From Rhodanobacter soli (GTDB taxonomy: Bacteria; Pseudomonadota; Gammaproteobacteria; Xanthomonadales; Rhodanobacteraceae), in the NCBI RefSeq assembly GCF_040548735.1, contig NZ_JBEPSD010000001.1:1364001-1428000 (forward strand): a stretch of DNA of 64,000 bases, given 5' to 3'. How positions within the stretch are numbered: the stretch's first letter is position 1; every line of letters starts with the position of its first letter. The notes under the pieces are model-generated. The model ran no database searches. It was not told the origin of the DNA and saw only the letters and a program-made list of their open reading frames with translations. The translations under genes were made by a program, and so were the position numbers. Below are positions 55,479 to 64,000 of this stretch, in pieces.

Positions 55479-56696
55479 ATGCCCAAACCTGCCCGCTTCG
55501 CCGCCCGCCCCGTCCACTGCCTGATGTTCGCCGCACTGCTGGGCTGTCTGGCCATCACTCCGCTGCAGGCACGCCAGGACAGCAAGAGCGAACAGGCCGA
55601 GGCGAAGCAGAAGCTGGCCGAGCTGCGCCACAAGATGGAGGCGCTCGCCAAGGAGCAGGCCGACACCGCGGCCCGGCGCGACAGCGTCAACGCCGAACTG
55701 GCCAAGCAGGCCAACGCGCTGGCCGGTGCAGCGCGCGCGGTACGCCAGACCGATGCCGAGCTGGCTGCCAAGCAGCAGCAGCTGGATCAATTGCAGCAAC
55801 AGCGCACCGCGCTGAAGCAGACGCTGGACAGCCAGCGTGCCGCGATCGCCGACCTGCTGCGCGCCACCTACGCGCTCGGCCACGGCTCGGACCTGCGCCT
55901 GCTGCTGGGCGACGAGGACGTGGCGCGCATCGCGCGCGCGCTGATCTACTCGAAGTACTTCCAGCAGGACCGCGTGCAACGCGTGCAACGGTTGATGGCC
56001 GACCTGGCCAAACTGCAGGAATTGGAGGATGCGATCACCGCCGAACAGCGGGCTCTGCAGGCGACCCGGACCCAGCGCGAGCAGCAGGCGGCCGCGCTGG
56101 CCAAACAGCGCGCCGCGCAGCAGAAGTTGGCCGCCGAAACCGACGCCCAGTACAAGGACCAGGCGCAGCGGCTGGCCGCGCTGAAGCAGAACGCGCAATC
56201 GCTCAACAACCTGCTCGACAAGCTGCAGAAGGCGATCGACGAAGCCGCCGCCCGCGCCGCCGCCGAACGGGCCGCGGCGATCAGGAAGCACCCCGGGCGC
56301 AAGCCGCCACCGCCGCTCGAAGTCGGCGGCGCCGGCGCCAACATCCGCGGCAACCTGCCGTGGCCGGCCAGCGGCGTGGTCAACAGCTACGGCAACGGCG
56401 TGCTGATCAAGGCCAGCGGCGGCAGCGAGATCCACGCGGTGGCGCGCGGCCGGGTGATCTACGCCGGCTTCCTGCGCGGCTACGGCATGCTGCTGATCCT
56501 CAACCACGGCAACGGCTGGATGAGCATGTACGGCAACAATGAGACCCTGCTGCACGACGTCGGCGATCAGGTTGAAGCGGGCCAGGCGATCGGCACCGCC
56601 AGCCCGCCCACCGGCGCCAACACCGGCGTCTATTTCGAGCTGCGCCGGAACAATCAGCCGGTCGATCCGCGCAGCTGGCTGAGCCAGCGCCGTTGA
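55479..56696 (+). CDS. envC: EnvC-like murein hydrolase activator
   Basis: About 405 residues. Signal peptide (MPKPARFAARPVHCLMFAALL, cleavage near LQA), a long coiled coil at about 35-265 rich in Ala, Gln and Lys, a short Lys/Pro linker and a LytM/M23 domain at 285-405. The LytM domain lacks the zinc ligands: the first His/Asp pair is replaced in NSYGNGVLIKA, and the HxH motif reads GVYFEL. EnvC-type proteins do not cut murein but activate AmiA/AmiB amidases at the septum. Its known partner in E. coli is FtsEX, also in this window. 131 bp before the protease gene. Confidence 0.9.
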   Translation: MPKPARFAARPVHCLMFAALLGCLAITPLQARQDSKSEQAEAKQKLAELRHKMEALAKEQADTAARRDSVNAELAKQANALAGAARAVRQTDAELAAKQQQLDQLQQQRTALKQTLDSQRAAIADLLRATYALGHGSDLRLLLGDEDVARIARALIYSKYFQQDRVQRVQRLMADLAKLQELEDAITAEQRALQATRTQREQQAAALAKQRAAQQKLAAETDAQYKDQAQRLAALKQNAQSLNNLLDKLQKAIDEAAARAAAERAAAIRKHPGRKPPPPLEVGGAGANIRGNLPWPASGVVNSYGNGVLIKASGGSEIHAVARGRVIYAGFLRGYGMLLILNHGNGWMSMYGNNETLLHDVGDQVEAGQAIGTASPPTGANTGVYFELRRNNQPVDPRSWLSQRR

Positions 56697-56827
56697 CGCG
56701 CTCGCCGCCGCATCGCAGGCTAGGAACGGGTTAACGCTGAATTACCCCGGCATCTGGTTGTCTCATGCCTGACCACATTTTTCCGCCGCGCTCCGGCGCG
56801 GCGCTGTCTGCTGTACGGAGTCACACG

Positions 56828-58231
56828 ATGCGTCTTTCCCCTTCTAGCCCGACGATCGGCATGGCAGCCCTGCTGCTGGCCGTTCCGTTCCTGCTGGCCA
56901 CGCCGGATGCCCGCGCGCAGAGCGCACCGGCCGCTGCCGCCAGCGTGGCAGCGCCGCCGGTCGACCTGCCGGCCACCAACAGCAGCGCCGACGCACCGGC
57001 CCGCGCCAGCTCCACCGACCAGGTGGATCTGGATGACATCCGCAACTTCAGCCGCGTCTACGAAGTGGTGCGCCAGGCGTACGTGGAGAAGGTCGACAAC
57101 AAGACCCTGATGAAGGCCGCCATCACCGGCATGCTCAGCGGCCTCGACCCGCACAGCGAATACCTGGACAAGGACGGCCTGGCCCAGCTCAGCGAGGACA
57201 CCACCGGCGAGTACAGCGGCCTCGGCATCGAGGTGCTGCAGGTCGACGGCGGCCTGCGCATCGTCTCGCCGATCGACGACACCCCGGCGGCGCGCGCCGG
57301 CATCAAGCCGGGCGACAGCATCGTCAAGATCAACGGCACGCTGATCGACGCAGAGAACGTGGACGAGATGTTCAAGCAGCTGCGCGGCAAGCCGGGCAGC
57401 AAGATCGACCTGACCATCGTGCACCAGAACAGCGACAAGCTGATCGACCTGCATCTCGTGCGCCAGAACATCTCGATCAGCAGCGTCAAGGTGCGCGAGC
57501 TGGAGCCTGGCTACGTCTACGTGCGGATCAGCCAGTTCCAGGACGACACCGCCGGCGACCTGGAACAGAAGCTGGGGCAGCTGATCGCGAAGAACGGCGC
57601 GCCGAAAGGCGCCGTGCTCGACCTGCGCAACAACCCGGGCGGCCTGCTCACCGCGGCCGTGGGCGTCAGCGACGACTTCCTCGACGCCGGCACCATCGTC
57701 ACCACCCGCGGCCGCCTGCAGGACGCGAACATGAGCTTCAATGCGCATCCGGGCGACCAGCTCGGCGGCGCCCCGATGATCGTGCTGACCAACAACGGCA
57801 CCGCCTCGGCCGCCGAGATCGTCTCCGGTGCGCTGAAGGACAACCGCCGCGCACTGGTCATGGGCCAGCGCACGTTCGGCAAGGGCGTGGTGCAGACCGT
57901 GCTGCCGCTGGATGCCGAGCATGCGGTGAAGATCACCACGGCGCGCTATTACACGCCGAACGGCACGTCGATCCAGGCCGAGGGCATCAAGCCCGACATC
58001 GCGCTGGCCGACCTCACCGTGAACCCGTCCGACCGCGGCCCGGTGCTGATCAGCTCGGAGGCCGACCTGCCGAACCACCTGGCCAACGAGAACGCCAAGG
58101 CCGCTACCGACATCAACGACGACGGCAGCGCCGCCGATGCCAAGCTGGCCACCAGCGACTACGCGCTGTCGCAGGCACTGAACGTGCTCAAGGGCATGGC
58201 GCTGCGCCAGCCTGCCGCCGTTCGGCGCTGA
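56828..58231 (+). CDS. ctpA: S41 family C-terminal processing protease
   Basis: About 467 residues. Signal peptide ending near DARAQ, a PDZ domain at about 130-210 and an S41 catalytic core with Ser327 in NGTASAAEIVSG and Lys352 in TFGKGVVQT, 25 residues apart as in CtpA/Prc. Periplasmic serine protease that trims C-termini and controls murein hydrolases. CGGAG 7 nt before the ATG. The envC-protease pair is a common arrangement. An in-frame ATG 63 nt upstream is the alternative start. Confidence 0.92.
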   Translation: MRLSPSSPTIGMAALLLAVPFLLATPDARAQSAPAAAASVAAPPVDLPATNSSADAPARASSTDQVDLDDIRNFSRVYEVVRQAYVEKVDNKTLMKAAITGMLSGLDPHSEYLDKDGLAQLSEDTTGEYSGLGIEVLQVDGGLRIVSPIDDTPAARAGIKPGDSIVKINGTLIDAENVDEMFKQLRGKPGSKIDLTIVHQNSDKLIDLHLVRQNISISSVKVRELEPGYVYVRISQFQDDTAGDLEQKLGQLIAKNGAPKGAVLDLRNNPGGLLTAAVGVSDDFLDAGTIVTTRGRLQDANMSFNAHPGDQLGGAPMIVLTNNGTASAAEIVSGALKDNRRALVMGQRTFGKGVVQTVLPLDAEHAVKITTARYYTPNGTSIQAEGIKPDIALADLTVNPSDRGPVLISSEADLPNHLANENAKAATDINDDGSAADAKLATSDYALSQALNVLKGMALRQPAAVRR

Positions 58232-58235
58232 CAGA

Positions 58236-59546
58236 TTGCACGCCGCTGCCGACAACGCCAGCGCCAGCCTGCCGCATGTCGTGATCCTCGGCGGGGGCTT
58301 CGGCGGCATGGCGGCGGCACGGCGACTGGACGGCGCGTCCGTGCGGGTCACCCTGCTGGACCGGCGCAACCACCACCTGTTCCAGCCGTTGCTGTATCAG
58401 GTCGCCACCGCGAGTCTGGCGGCACCGTCGATCGCCGCACCGCTGCGGCAGATCCTGCGCCGCCAACGCAACCTCGGCGTGCTGCTGGACGAAGTGACCG
58501 GGATCGACCTGGCGGCGCACCGGGTGCAATGCGCACATGGTTCGCTGGATTACGATTTCCTGGTGGTCGCCACCGGCGCCACCCACGCCTATTTCGGGCA
58601 CGACGAATGGGAACGCTACGCCCCGGGCCTGAAGACGCTGGACGACGCCTTCCTGATCCGCCGTCGCGTGCTGCTGGCGTTCGAGCACGCCGAACGCGAA
58701 ACCGACCCCGCACGTCGTCAGGCCTGGCTCAACTTCGTCGTGGTCGGCGGCGGTTCCACCGGCGTCGAGCTGGCCGGCACGCTGATCGAACTGGCCCGCC
58801 ATACGTTGCCGCGCGAGTTCCGCCACAGCGATCCGCGCCGCGCCTCGGTACGCCTGATCGAAGCCGGGCCGCGCCTGTTGCCCGCCTTCGATCCGACGTT
58901 GTCGGACAAGGCGCGCGGGCAACTCGAACGCCTCGGCGTGGAAGTGCACACGGGTGTCGCCGTTACCGGCATCGATGCGGACGGCGTCAAGCTGGGCGAG
59001 CGCCGGCTACCCGCGCGTACCGTGTTGTGGGCTGCCGGGGTGGCGGCCTCGCCGGTAGGGCGCCTGCTTGGCGCCGCGCTTGATCGTGCCGGCCGCGTGC
59101 AGGTGCTGCCCGACCTGAGCCTGCCCGGGCACCCGGAGGTCTTCGTCATCGGCGATCTCGCCGGGGTGGTCCAGGCCAACGGCAAGCCGGTGCCCGGCGT
59201 GGCGCCGGCCGCCAAGCAGATGGGCCGGCATGTCGGCGCGATGATCCGCGCATGCCTGCAAGGTAGCGATGAACGGCCGCCGTTCCGTTACCGTGACGAC
59301 GGCTCGCTCGCCACGATCGGACGGATGGCGGCGGTGGCGCAATTCGGAAAACTGAAACTCTCCGGGTTCTCCGCCTGGTCCGTGTGGCTGCTGGCGCACA
59401 TCTACTTCCTGATCGGTTTCCGCAACCGGCTGGTGGTGATGCTGGACTGGGCGTGGGCGTACTGGACGCACCAGCGGCACGCGCGCATCGTCAGCGGCGG
59501 CGACATACCGGACGACAGCCCTGAACCGCCACCCGGAAGCCCCTGA
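58236..59546 (+). CDS. NDH-2-like NAD(P)/FAD oxidoreductase
   Basis: 436 residues, pyridine-nucleotide-disulfide fold. First Rossmann motif VVILGGGFGGMAAARRL, second FVVVGGGSTGVELAG, the ATG motif VVATGATHAYFG and a C-terminal amphipathic/hydrophobic segment (KLSGFSAWSVWLLAHIYFLIGF) that would anchor it to the inner membrane. This layout matches type II NADH:quinone dehydrogenases; a sulfide-quinone or related reductase is less likely, as catalytic cysteines are lacking. TTG start, 4 nt after the protease stop; no other start fits the fold. Confidence 0.85.
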   Translation: MHAAADNASASLPHVVILGGGFGGMAAARRLDGASVRVTLLDRRNHHLFQPLLYQVATASLAAPSIAAPLRQILRRQRNLGVLLDEVTGIDLAAHRVQCAHGSLDYDFLVVATGATHAYFGHDEWERYAPGLKTLDDAFLIRRRVLLAFEHAERETDPARRQAWLNFVVVGGGSTGVELAGTLIELARHTLPREFRHSDPRRASVRLIEAGPRLLPAFDPTLSDKARGQLERLGVEVHTGVAVTGIDADGVKLGERRLPARTVLWAAGVAASPVGRLLGAALDRAGRVQVLPDLSLPGHPEVFVIGDLAGVVQANGKPVPGVAPAAKQMGRHVGAMIRACLQGSDERPPFRYRDDGSLATIGRMAAVAQFGKLKLSGFSAWSVWLLAHIYFLIGFRNRLVVMLDWAWAYWTHQRHARIVSGGDIPDDSPEPPPGSP

Positions 59547-59557
59547 CCCACAAGCAA

Positions 59558-59575
59558 ACGGCCCCGCAGGGCCGT
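59558..59575. terminator. Terminator between NDH-2-like gene and rpoH
   Basis: Stem ACGGCCC/GGGCCGT with loop CGCA, followed on the minus strand by TTTGCTTG. It ends rpoH and the convergent dehydrogenase gene. Confidence 0.65.
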
Positions 59576-59602
59576 CGATTGCTCTCTTGCGAGGGACTCA
59601 CG

Positions 59603-60466
<864 letters not shown>

Positions 60467-60496
60467 GGGTGGAACCTCCTGAAACGACGTCAAAGT

Positions 60497-60523
60497 TTAG
60501 CACTCGGGTAGTTGGAGTGCTAA
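60497..60523. promoter_or_regulatory. CIRCE element (HrcA operator) of rpoH
   Basis: TTAGCACTC at 60497-60505, nine spacer bases, and GAGTGCTAA at 60515-60523: a perfect match to the CIRCE consensus bound by the heat-shock repressor HrcA, about 30 nt before the rpoH ATG and within the transcribed leader. Confidence 0.95.
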
Positions 60524-60548
60524 AGCGCGGGGTTGGTTCCGCGCTTTA
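60521..60548. repeat. Second inverted repeat next to CIRCE
   Basis: TAAAGCGCGG and CCGCGCTTTA form a perfect 10-bp inverted repeat with an 8-nt loop. It shares its first three bases with the CIRCE element and begins at the predicted transcription start. Confidence 0.8.
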
Positions 60549-60557
60549 ATGAACTAA

Positions 60558-60586
60558 ATGGTATAGATATTGGCCGCCCTTGTCCA
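60558..60586 (-). promoter_or_regulatory. Predicted rpoH promoter
   Basis: Minus strand: -35 TGGACA (60581-60586), 17-nt spacer, -10 TACCAT (60558-60563). It would start transcription near 60551, placing both inverted repeats in the leader. Confidence 0.55.
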
Positions 60587-60626
60587 GCGTCTCATCCAGC
60601 CCGATATGAGGCTGGCAAAAGCGCAT

Positions 60627-61349
60627 TCAAGCGGGCGTGAAACCGCTCTGCAATGCGGCTTTCGGCGGCAATGACCAGTCGACCGGCGGCTGCCCGTGGG
60701 CTTCCAGGTAGCGGTTGGCGGCGGAGAAGTGGCCGCAGCCGAGGAAGCCGCGATGAGCCGACAGCGGCGACGGGTGCACCGAGCTCAGCACGTCATGCCG
60801 CCGGGTATCGATGAGCTGGCCCTTGCGCTGGGCGTACGAACCCCACAGCAGGAACACCAGGCCTTGGCGCTCGCGGTTGAGCGCATCGATCGCCGCATCG
60901 GTGAAGCCCTCCCAACCCTTGCCCTGGTGCGAGCCGGCGCGACCTTCTTCCACCGTCAGCACGCTGTTGAGCAGCAGCACGCCGCGATCGGCCCAGGGCG
61001 TGAGGCAGCCGTGGTCGGGCCGCGGGATGCCGAGGTCGCGCTGGATCTCCCTGAAGATGTTCTCCAGCGACGGCGGTACCCGCACGCCGGGACGCACCGA
61101 GAAGCACAGACCGTGCGCTTGGCCGGGGCCGTGGTACGGGTCCTGGCCCAGGATCACCACCCGCACCGCGTCGAACGGGGTGTGATCGAACGCCGCGAAG
61201 ATCTCCGAACCGGGCGGGTAGATCCGTTTGCCGGCCTGCTTCTCCGCACGCAGGAACGCCGCCAGCGCCTGCATGTCGGGGCGCAGCAGGTAGTCGCCGA
61301 TGCGCGCCTTCCACGACGGTTCCAGCTTGATCTGCGCCGCGTCGCTCAT
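60627..61349 (-). CDS. ung: Uracil-DNA glycosylase
   Basis: 240 residues, family 1 UDG that removes uracil from DNA. Catalytic GQDPYHG with Asp70 and His73, HPSPLS with His192, and LLLNSVLTV for the uracil pocket. Complete. Its start overlaps the end of the double-receiver gene by 4 nt, so the two are co-transcribed; ung reads away from the rpoH control region. Confidence 0.96.
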   Translation of the reverse strand: MSDAAQIKLEPSWKARIGDYLLRPDMQALAAFLRAEKQAGKRIYPPGSEIFAAFDHTPFDAVRVVILGQDPYHGPGQAHGLCFSVRPGVRVPPSLENIFREIQRDLGIPRPDHGCLTPWADRGVLLLNSVLTVEEGRAGSHQGKGWEGFTDAAIDALNRERQGLVFLLWGSYAQRKGQLIDTRRHDVLSSVHPSPLSAHRGFLGCGHFSAANRYLEAHGQPPVDWSLPPKAALQSGFTPA

Positions 61350-62188
61350 GCCTCGGCCGTGTGCCCGCGCACGTGCTTCGCCACGCGCAGCTGGAACAGC
61401 AGCTTGGTGACCAGCAGTCTTTCCTCGACCGGCTTCTCGACCAGGTCGTTGGCGCCCGCCCTGATCAGCGCGGCCTGGTTGGCCGGATTCTCGTCGCCGG
61501 TCATCACCAGCACGGGCAACCGGCCCTTGCCGTAGCCGAACGCGCCGCGGATGTGCTCGAGCAGGTCGCCGCCGGTGAGCTCGCCCTTCAGGCTGACATC
61601 GGTGAGCACCACGTCGGCACCCACTTCGCCCTGCGCCTTCGACGTTTCCAGCAAGGCCAGCGCATCCTCCACGCTGACCACGTGGCGTACGGTGAGGCCG
61701 ATCTTCTCCAGCATGCGGCGGGTCGCCAGCGCCACCACGCGGCTGTCCTCGACGTACAGCACCACGCCTTCGGCGGCGGCGTCCGGCCGCACGTAGCCGC
61801 GGATGAACTCGGCCAGCGCCTGGAAGCCCAGCGCCTTGTCGAAATAGTCGGTGACGTGTTCGCCCAGCGAGCGGCGGTGCAGCCGGTCATCCACGTCGCC
61901 GGAGACCACCACGATCGGCACGTAGGCCTGCGGCGCCGACTCGCGCACGAAGCGCGCCAGCTCCAGCCCGTCCATGTCGGGCAGGCGCAGCGCGATGGTG
62001 ATGAAATCGAACACGCCATCGCCAAGCATCTGCTGCGCCTCGGTGCCGCTGCCGCAGCCGACTACCTCGACGCCCGGCAGCTCGGCCTGCAGCACACGGG
62101 TGATCAACTGGCGCACCACGCGCGAACCGTCGACCACCAGCACCCGCGGTGCGTCGGTCAGCAGACGGCTGCTGATATTCGTACTCAT
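61346..62188 (-). CDS. Double-receiver response regulator
   Basis: 280 residues with two REC domains and no output domain. REC1 (about 14-133) keeps Asp20 and the Pro-Asp-Met-Asp-Gly loop but has Ala66 where the phosphorylated Asp should be. REC2 (about 141-275) keeps the acidic pocket and Asp197 (VVLTDVSL) and the Lys near 263 (DLVEKPV). So REC2 probably receives phosphate and REC1 is a pseudo-receiver. Histidine kinase partner unknown. Upstream of ung in one transcript. Confidence 0.86.
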   Translation of the reverse strand: MSTNISSRLLTDAPRVLVVDGSRVVRQLITRVLQAELPGVEVVGCGSGTEAQQMLGDGVFDFITIALRLPDMDGLELARFVRESAPQAYVPIVVVSGDVDDRLHRRSLGEHVTDYFDKALGFQALAEFIRGYVRPDAAAEGVVLYVEDSRVVALATRRMLEKIGLTVRHVVSVEDALALLETSKAQGEVGADVVLTDVSLKGELTGGDLLEHIRGAFGYGKGRLPVLVMTGDENPANQAALIRAGANDLVEKPVEERLLVTKLLFQLRVAKHVRGHTAEA

Positions 62189-62327
62189 TCCCTAACTCAC
62201 CCACCCGACTCGTGGCAGTCCTTCGCCGATGAACCTGCGGGTGCACCCCTGCACCCGCCGCAACTGGGGATAGTGCACCGGATACGGCACCGGCGGCTGC
62301 GATTCACGTCACCCCGGCGCAAGACCG

Positions 62328-63308
62328 TCATATCGCCTTGCGCAATTGCCACGCGCTGACCAGTCGCGCGCCGAGCCAACCCAGCGCCGCGGCGACCAGC
62401 GGCACGGCCAGCAACAGCCATGGCGGCAAGCCGCCGACCTGCAGCTTGCCATCATAAGCCTGGCTCAACTGCGCCACCGGCGTGGCCAGCGCCAGCTCGA
62501 TCAGCACCGCCAGCAACGCGGCCAGGATGCCGCTGAACAGGCCATACCAGATTCCGGCGTACAGGTAAGGCCGGCGCACGAACGCGCCGCTGGCGCCGAC
62601 CAGCAGCAGCACGCCGATCTCCTCGCTGCGGCTGGCGATGTCCACCCGGATCGTATTGCCGACCACCAGCAGCGCCGCCAGCGCCAACAGCGAAGCCAGC
62701 ACCAGCACCACGCGATTGCCCACGCCGAGCAAGGCGTCCAGCCGCTGCCGCCAGCTGCCGCTGTCCTGCACCAAGTCGACGCTGCGCAGCGTACGCACGT
62801 CGGCCACCATCTGCTCCAGCGCGAGCGCACTCACTCCCGCACGCGGCTGCAACTGCAGCACGTACGGCAGCGGGTTGTCGTCCAGCGTCTGCAGGGCGCC
62901 GGAAAAGCCCTGCATCTGCGCCAGTTCGTCCATGCCCTGCTGCGGCGTCTTCACCACCACCGCGGCCACCTCGGGGCGGTCGCCCAGTTGCTGGGCGAGC
63001 AGTTGTGCCTGCGACGCGGTCTGGCCCGGCTGCAGGAACACGCTGATCGCCTGGCTCTGGCCCAAGGCACGGCCGAGCTGCTGCACATTGCCCAGCAACA
63101 GGTAGAACGCCAGCGGCAAGGCCAGCGCCAAGCCCATCACCGCGATGGTGAGCAAACTGCCGAACGGACGCGAGGCGAGCCGGCGCAGGCTGGACGCCGC
63201 GCTCCAGCGGTGATGCTCCTGCCAGCTGGCGAAGCGGTTGCCGCGGCTGTGGATATTGCGCTGCGGCGCATCCGCGGGCACGTGCAGGGTTTCCGGCACC
63301 GTGTTCAC
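62328..63308 (-). CDS. ftsX: Cell-division protein FtsX
   Basis: About 326 residues, four membrane helices, permease-like partner of FtsE. A cytoplasmic N-terminal stretch, then a helix at about 45-70, a periplasmic domain (70-190) that in E. coli contacts EnvC, and three C-terminal helices with the FtsX-type DIASRSEEIGVLLLVGAS. The GTG start overlaps the ftsE stop (GTGA); a longer reading would run through ftsE and was rejected. Confidence 0.92.
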   Translation of the reverse strand: MNTVPETLHVPADAPQRNIHSRGNRFASWQEHHRWSAASSLRRLASRPFGSLLTIAVMGLALALPLAFYLLLGNVQQLGRALGQSQAISVFLQPGQTASQAQLLAQQLGDRPEVAAVVVKTPQQGMDELAQMQGFSGALQTLDDNPLPYVLQLQPRAGVSALALEQMVADVRTLRSVDLVQDSGSWRQRLDALLGVGNRVVLVLASLLALAALLVVGNTIRVDIASRSEEIGVLLLVGASGAFVRRPYLYAGIWYGLFSGILAALLAVLIELALATPVAQLSQAYDGKLQVGGLPPWLLLAVPLVAAALGWLGARLVSAWQLRKAI

Positions 63309-63982
63309 AGCACCTCCTGCGCGGCCAGGTCGGCCACCAGCCGGCCATGATCCAGCACGATCACGCGCTTCTTCATGCGCTTGATCAGCGGCAGGTCGTG
63401 GCTGGCGATCAGCACGGTGGTGCCGACCTGCTGGAACTCGCCGAACAGGCCCATGATCTCCACCGCCAGTTGCGGGTCGAGGTTGCCGGTGGGCTCGTCG
63501 GCGATCAGCAGCGCGGGGCGCGCCACGATCGCGCGGGCGATGCCCACGCGCTGCTGCTCGCCAGTGGACAACGTCGCCGGCAGCTGCCGCTCGTAGGCGA
63601 GCAGGCCGACTTTCTCCAGCGCCGCGCGCACCCGCCGGGCACGTTCGGCGCGGGCGATGCCGCCGATCGCCAGCGGCAGCTCGACGTTGGCGAACACGCT
63701 GCGATCCAGCAGCAGGCGATGATCCTGGAACACCATGCCGACATGCCGGCGCCACTTCGGGATGCCGCTGTGGCGGATCTTGGCCAGGCTCCGGCCGTCC
63801 ACGCTGATCACGCCGTGCGAGGGCCGCTCGATCAGTCCCAGCAGCTTGAGCAAGGTGCTCTTGCCGGCGCCGGAATGCCCGGTGACGAAGGCCATCTCGC
63901 CCGTCGGCACCTCGAAGGAAAGCTGCGAGAGCGCCTCATGGCCGCCCTCGTAGCGCTTGCTGACTTGATCGAAATGGATCAC
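63305..63982 (-). CDS. ftsE: Cell-division ATP-binding protein FtsE
   Basis: 225 residues, ABC ATPase. Walker A GHSGAGKST at 35-43, Q-loop FQDHRLLLD, signature LSTGEQQR (Ser-Thr-Gly instead of the usual Ser-Gly-Gly), Walker B LLIADEPTGN and H-loop SHD. With FtsX it controls septal amidase activation through EnvC. GTG start near the window edge; the upstream 18 bp hold nothing. Confidence 0.95.
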   Translation of the reverse strand: MIHFDQVSKRYEGGHEALSQLSFEVPTGEMAFVTGHSGAGKSTLLKLLGLIERPSHGVISVDGRSLAKIRHSGIPKWRRHVGMVFQDHRLLLDRSVFANVELPLAIGGIARAERARRVRAALEKVGLLAYERQLPATLSTGEQQRVGIARAIVARPALLIADEPTGNLDPQLAVEIMGLFGEFQQVGTTVLIASHDLPLIKRMKKRVIVLDHGRLVADLAAQEVL

Positions 63983-64000
63983 CGAGCGTCCCCGAGCCTG

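Overview
The window looks like chromosomal DNA of a high-GC gammaproteobacterium of the order Xanthomonadales, most likely Rhodanobacteraceae (Rhodanobacter/Dyella type). The basis is the gene content and style of the proteins: TonB-dependent receptors with a GSxIxRVDxE plug motif, a Grx-IscA-rhodanese fusion, a full tatABC operon, separate gltB and gltD, LigB, NRDE and DUF4124 proteins. The species is an inference. I see no rRNA, tRNA, CRISPR array, insertion sequence or prophage. Coding density is high, and most junctions are overlaps of 4 nt or short convergent gaps.

Layout. 1-2.6 kb: an SGNH hydrolase, an LpxH-type metallophosphoesterase and a three-domain monothiol glutaredoxin. 2.7-12.2 kb: the most unusual block, with a TPR-fused aspartyl/asparaginyl beta-hydroxylase, three TPR-fused sulfotransferases and a TonB-dependent receptor, with intrinsic-terminator-like hairpins just in front of both minus-strand enzyme genes and a leader of about 250 nt before the receptor. 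12.6-20.9 kb: AMP nucleosidase, DegV, an SDR, a small lipoprotein, SppA, a MATE pump and a DUF3667 membrane protein. 20.9-25.7 kb: a 401-bp gap with paired DnaA boxes, priA, tatABC and a SYLF protein. 25.8-34.4 kb: hemH, an alpha/beta hydrolase, an M49-like lipoprotein, an MFS transporter with a DUF1993 gene, a COG2509 flavoprotein and a DsbA/FrnE-type oxidoreductase. 34.4-43.4 kb: a triple-GAF GGDEF/EAL protein, dinG with a HutD/Ves gene, NnrU, a tiny membrane protein, a one-protein HTH-GHKL-STAS switch, a DUF938 methyltransferase and a YchJ protein. 43.4-55.2 kb: ligB, an NRDE protein, gltD/gltB and a second TonB receptor. 55.5-64 kb: envC and a C-terminal processing protease, an NDH-2-like dehydrogenase, rpoH, ung, a double-receiver regulator and ftsX/ftsE.

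How genes work together. The hydroxylase, the sulfotransferases and the TonB receptor look like one functional locus. The enzymes have no signal peptides, so any substrate is met in the cytoplasm; what it is cannot be read from sequence. priA, dinG, ligB and ung cover replication restart and repair. envC, the S41 protease and ftsEX belong to cell-wall cleavage at division: FtsEX is the known controller of EnvC, although the two loci here are 6 kb apart. rpoH carries a perfect CIRCE element plus a second inverted repeat in its leader, which points to HrcA control of sigma-32.

Start codons were chosen from Shine-Dalgarno spacing, signal peptides, family N-termini and overlaps. In this GC-rich DNA many frames stay open far upstream of the true start, and several very long antisense frames were set aside as shadows.
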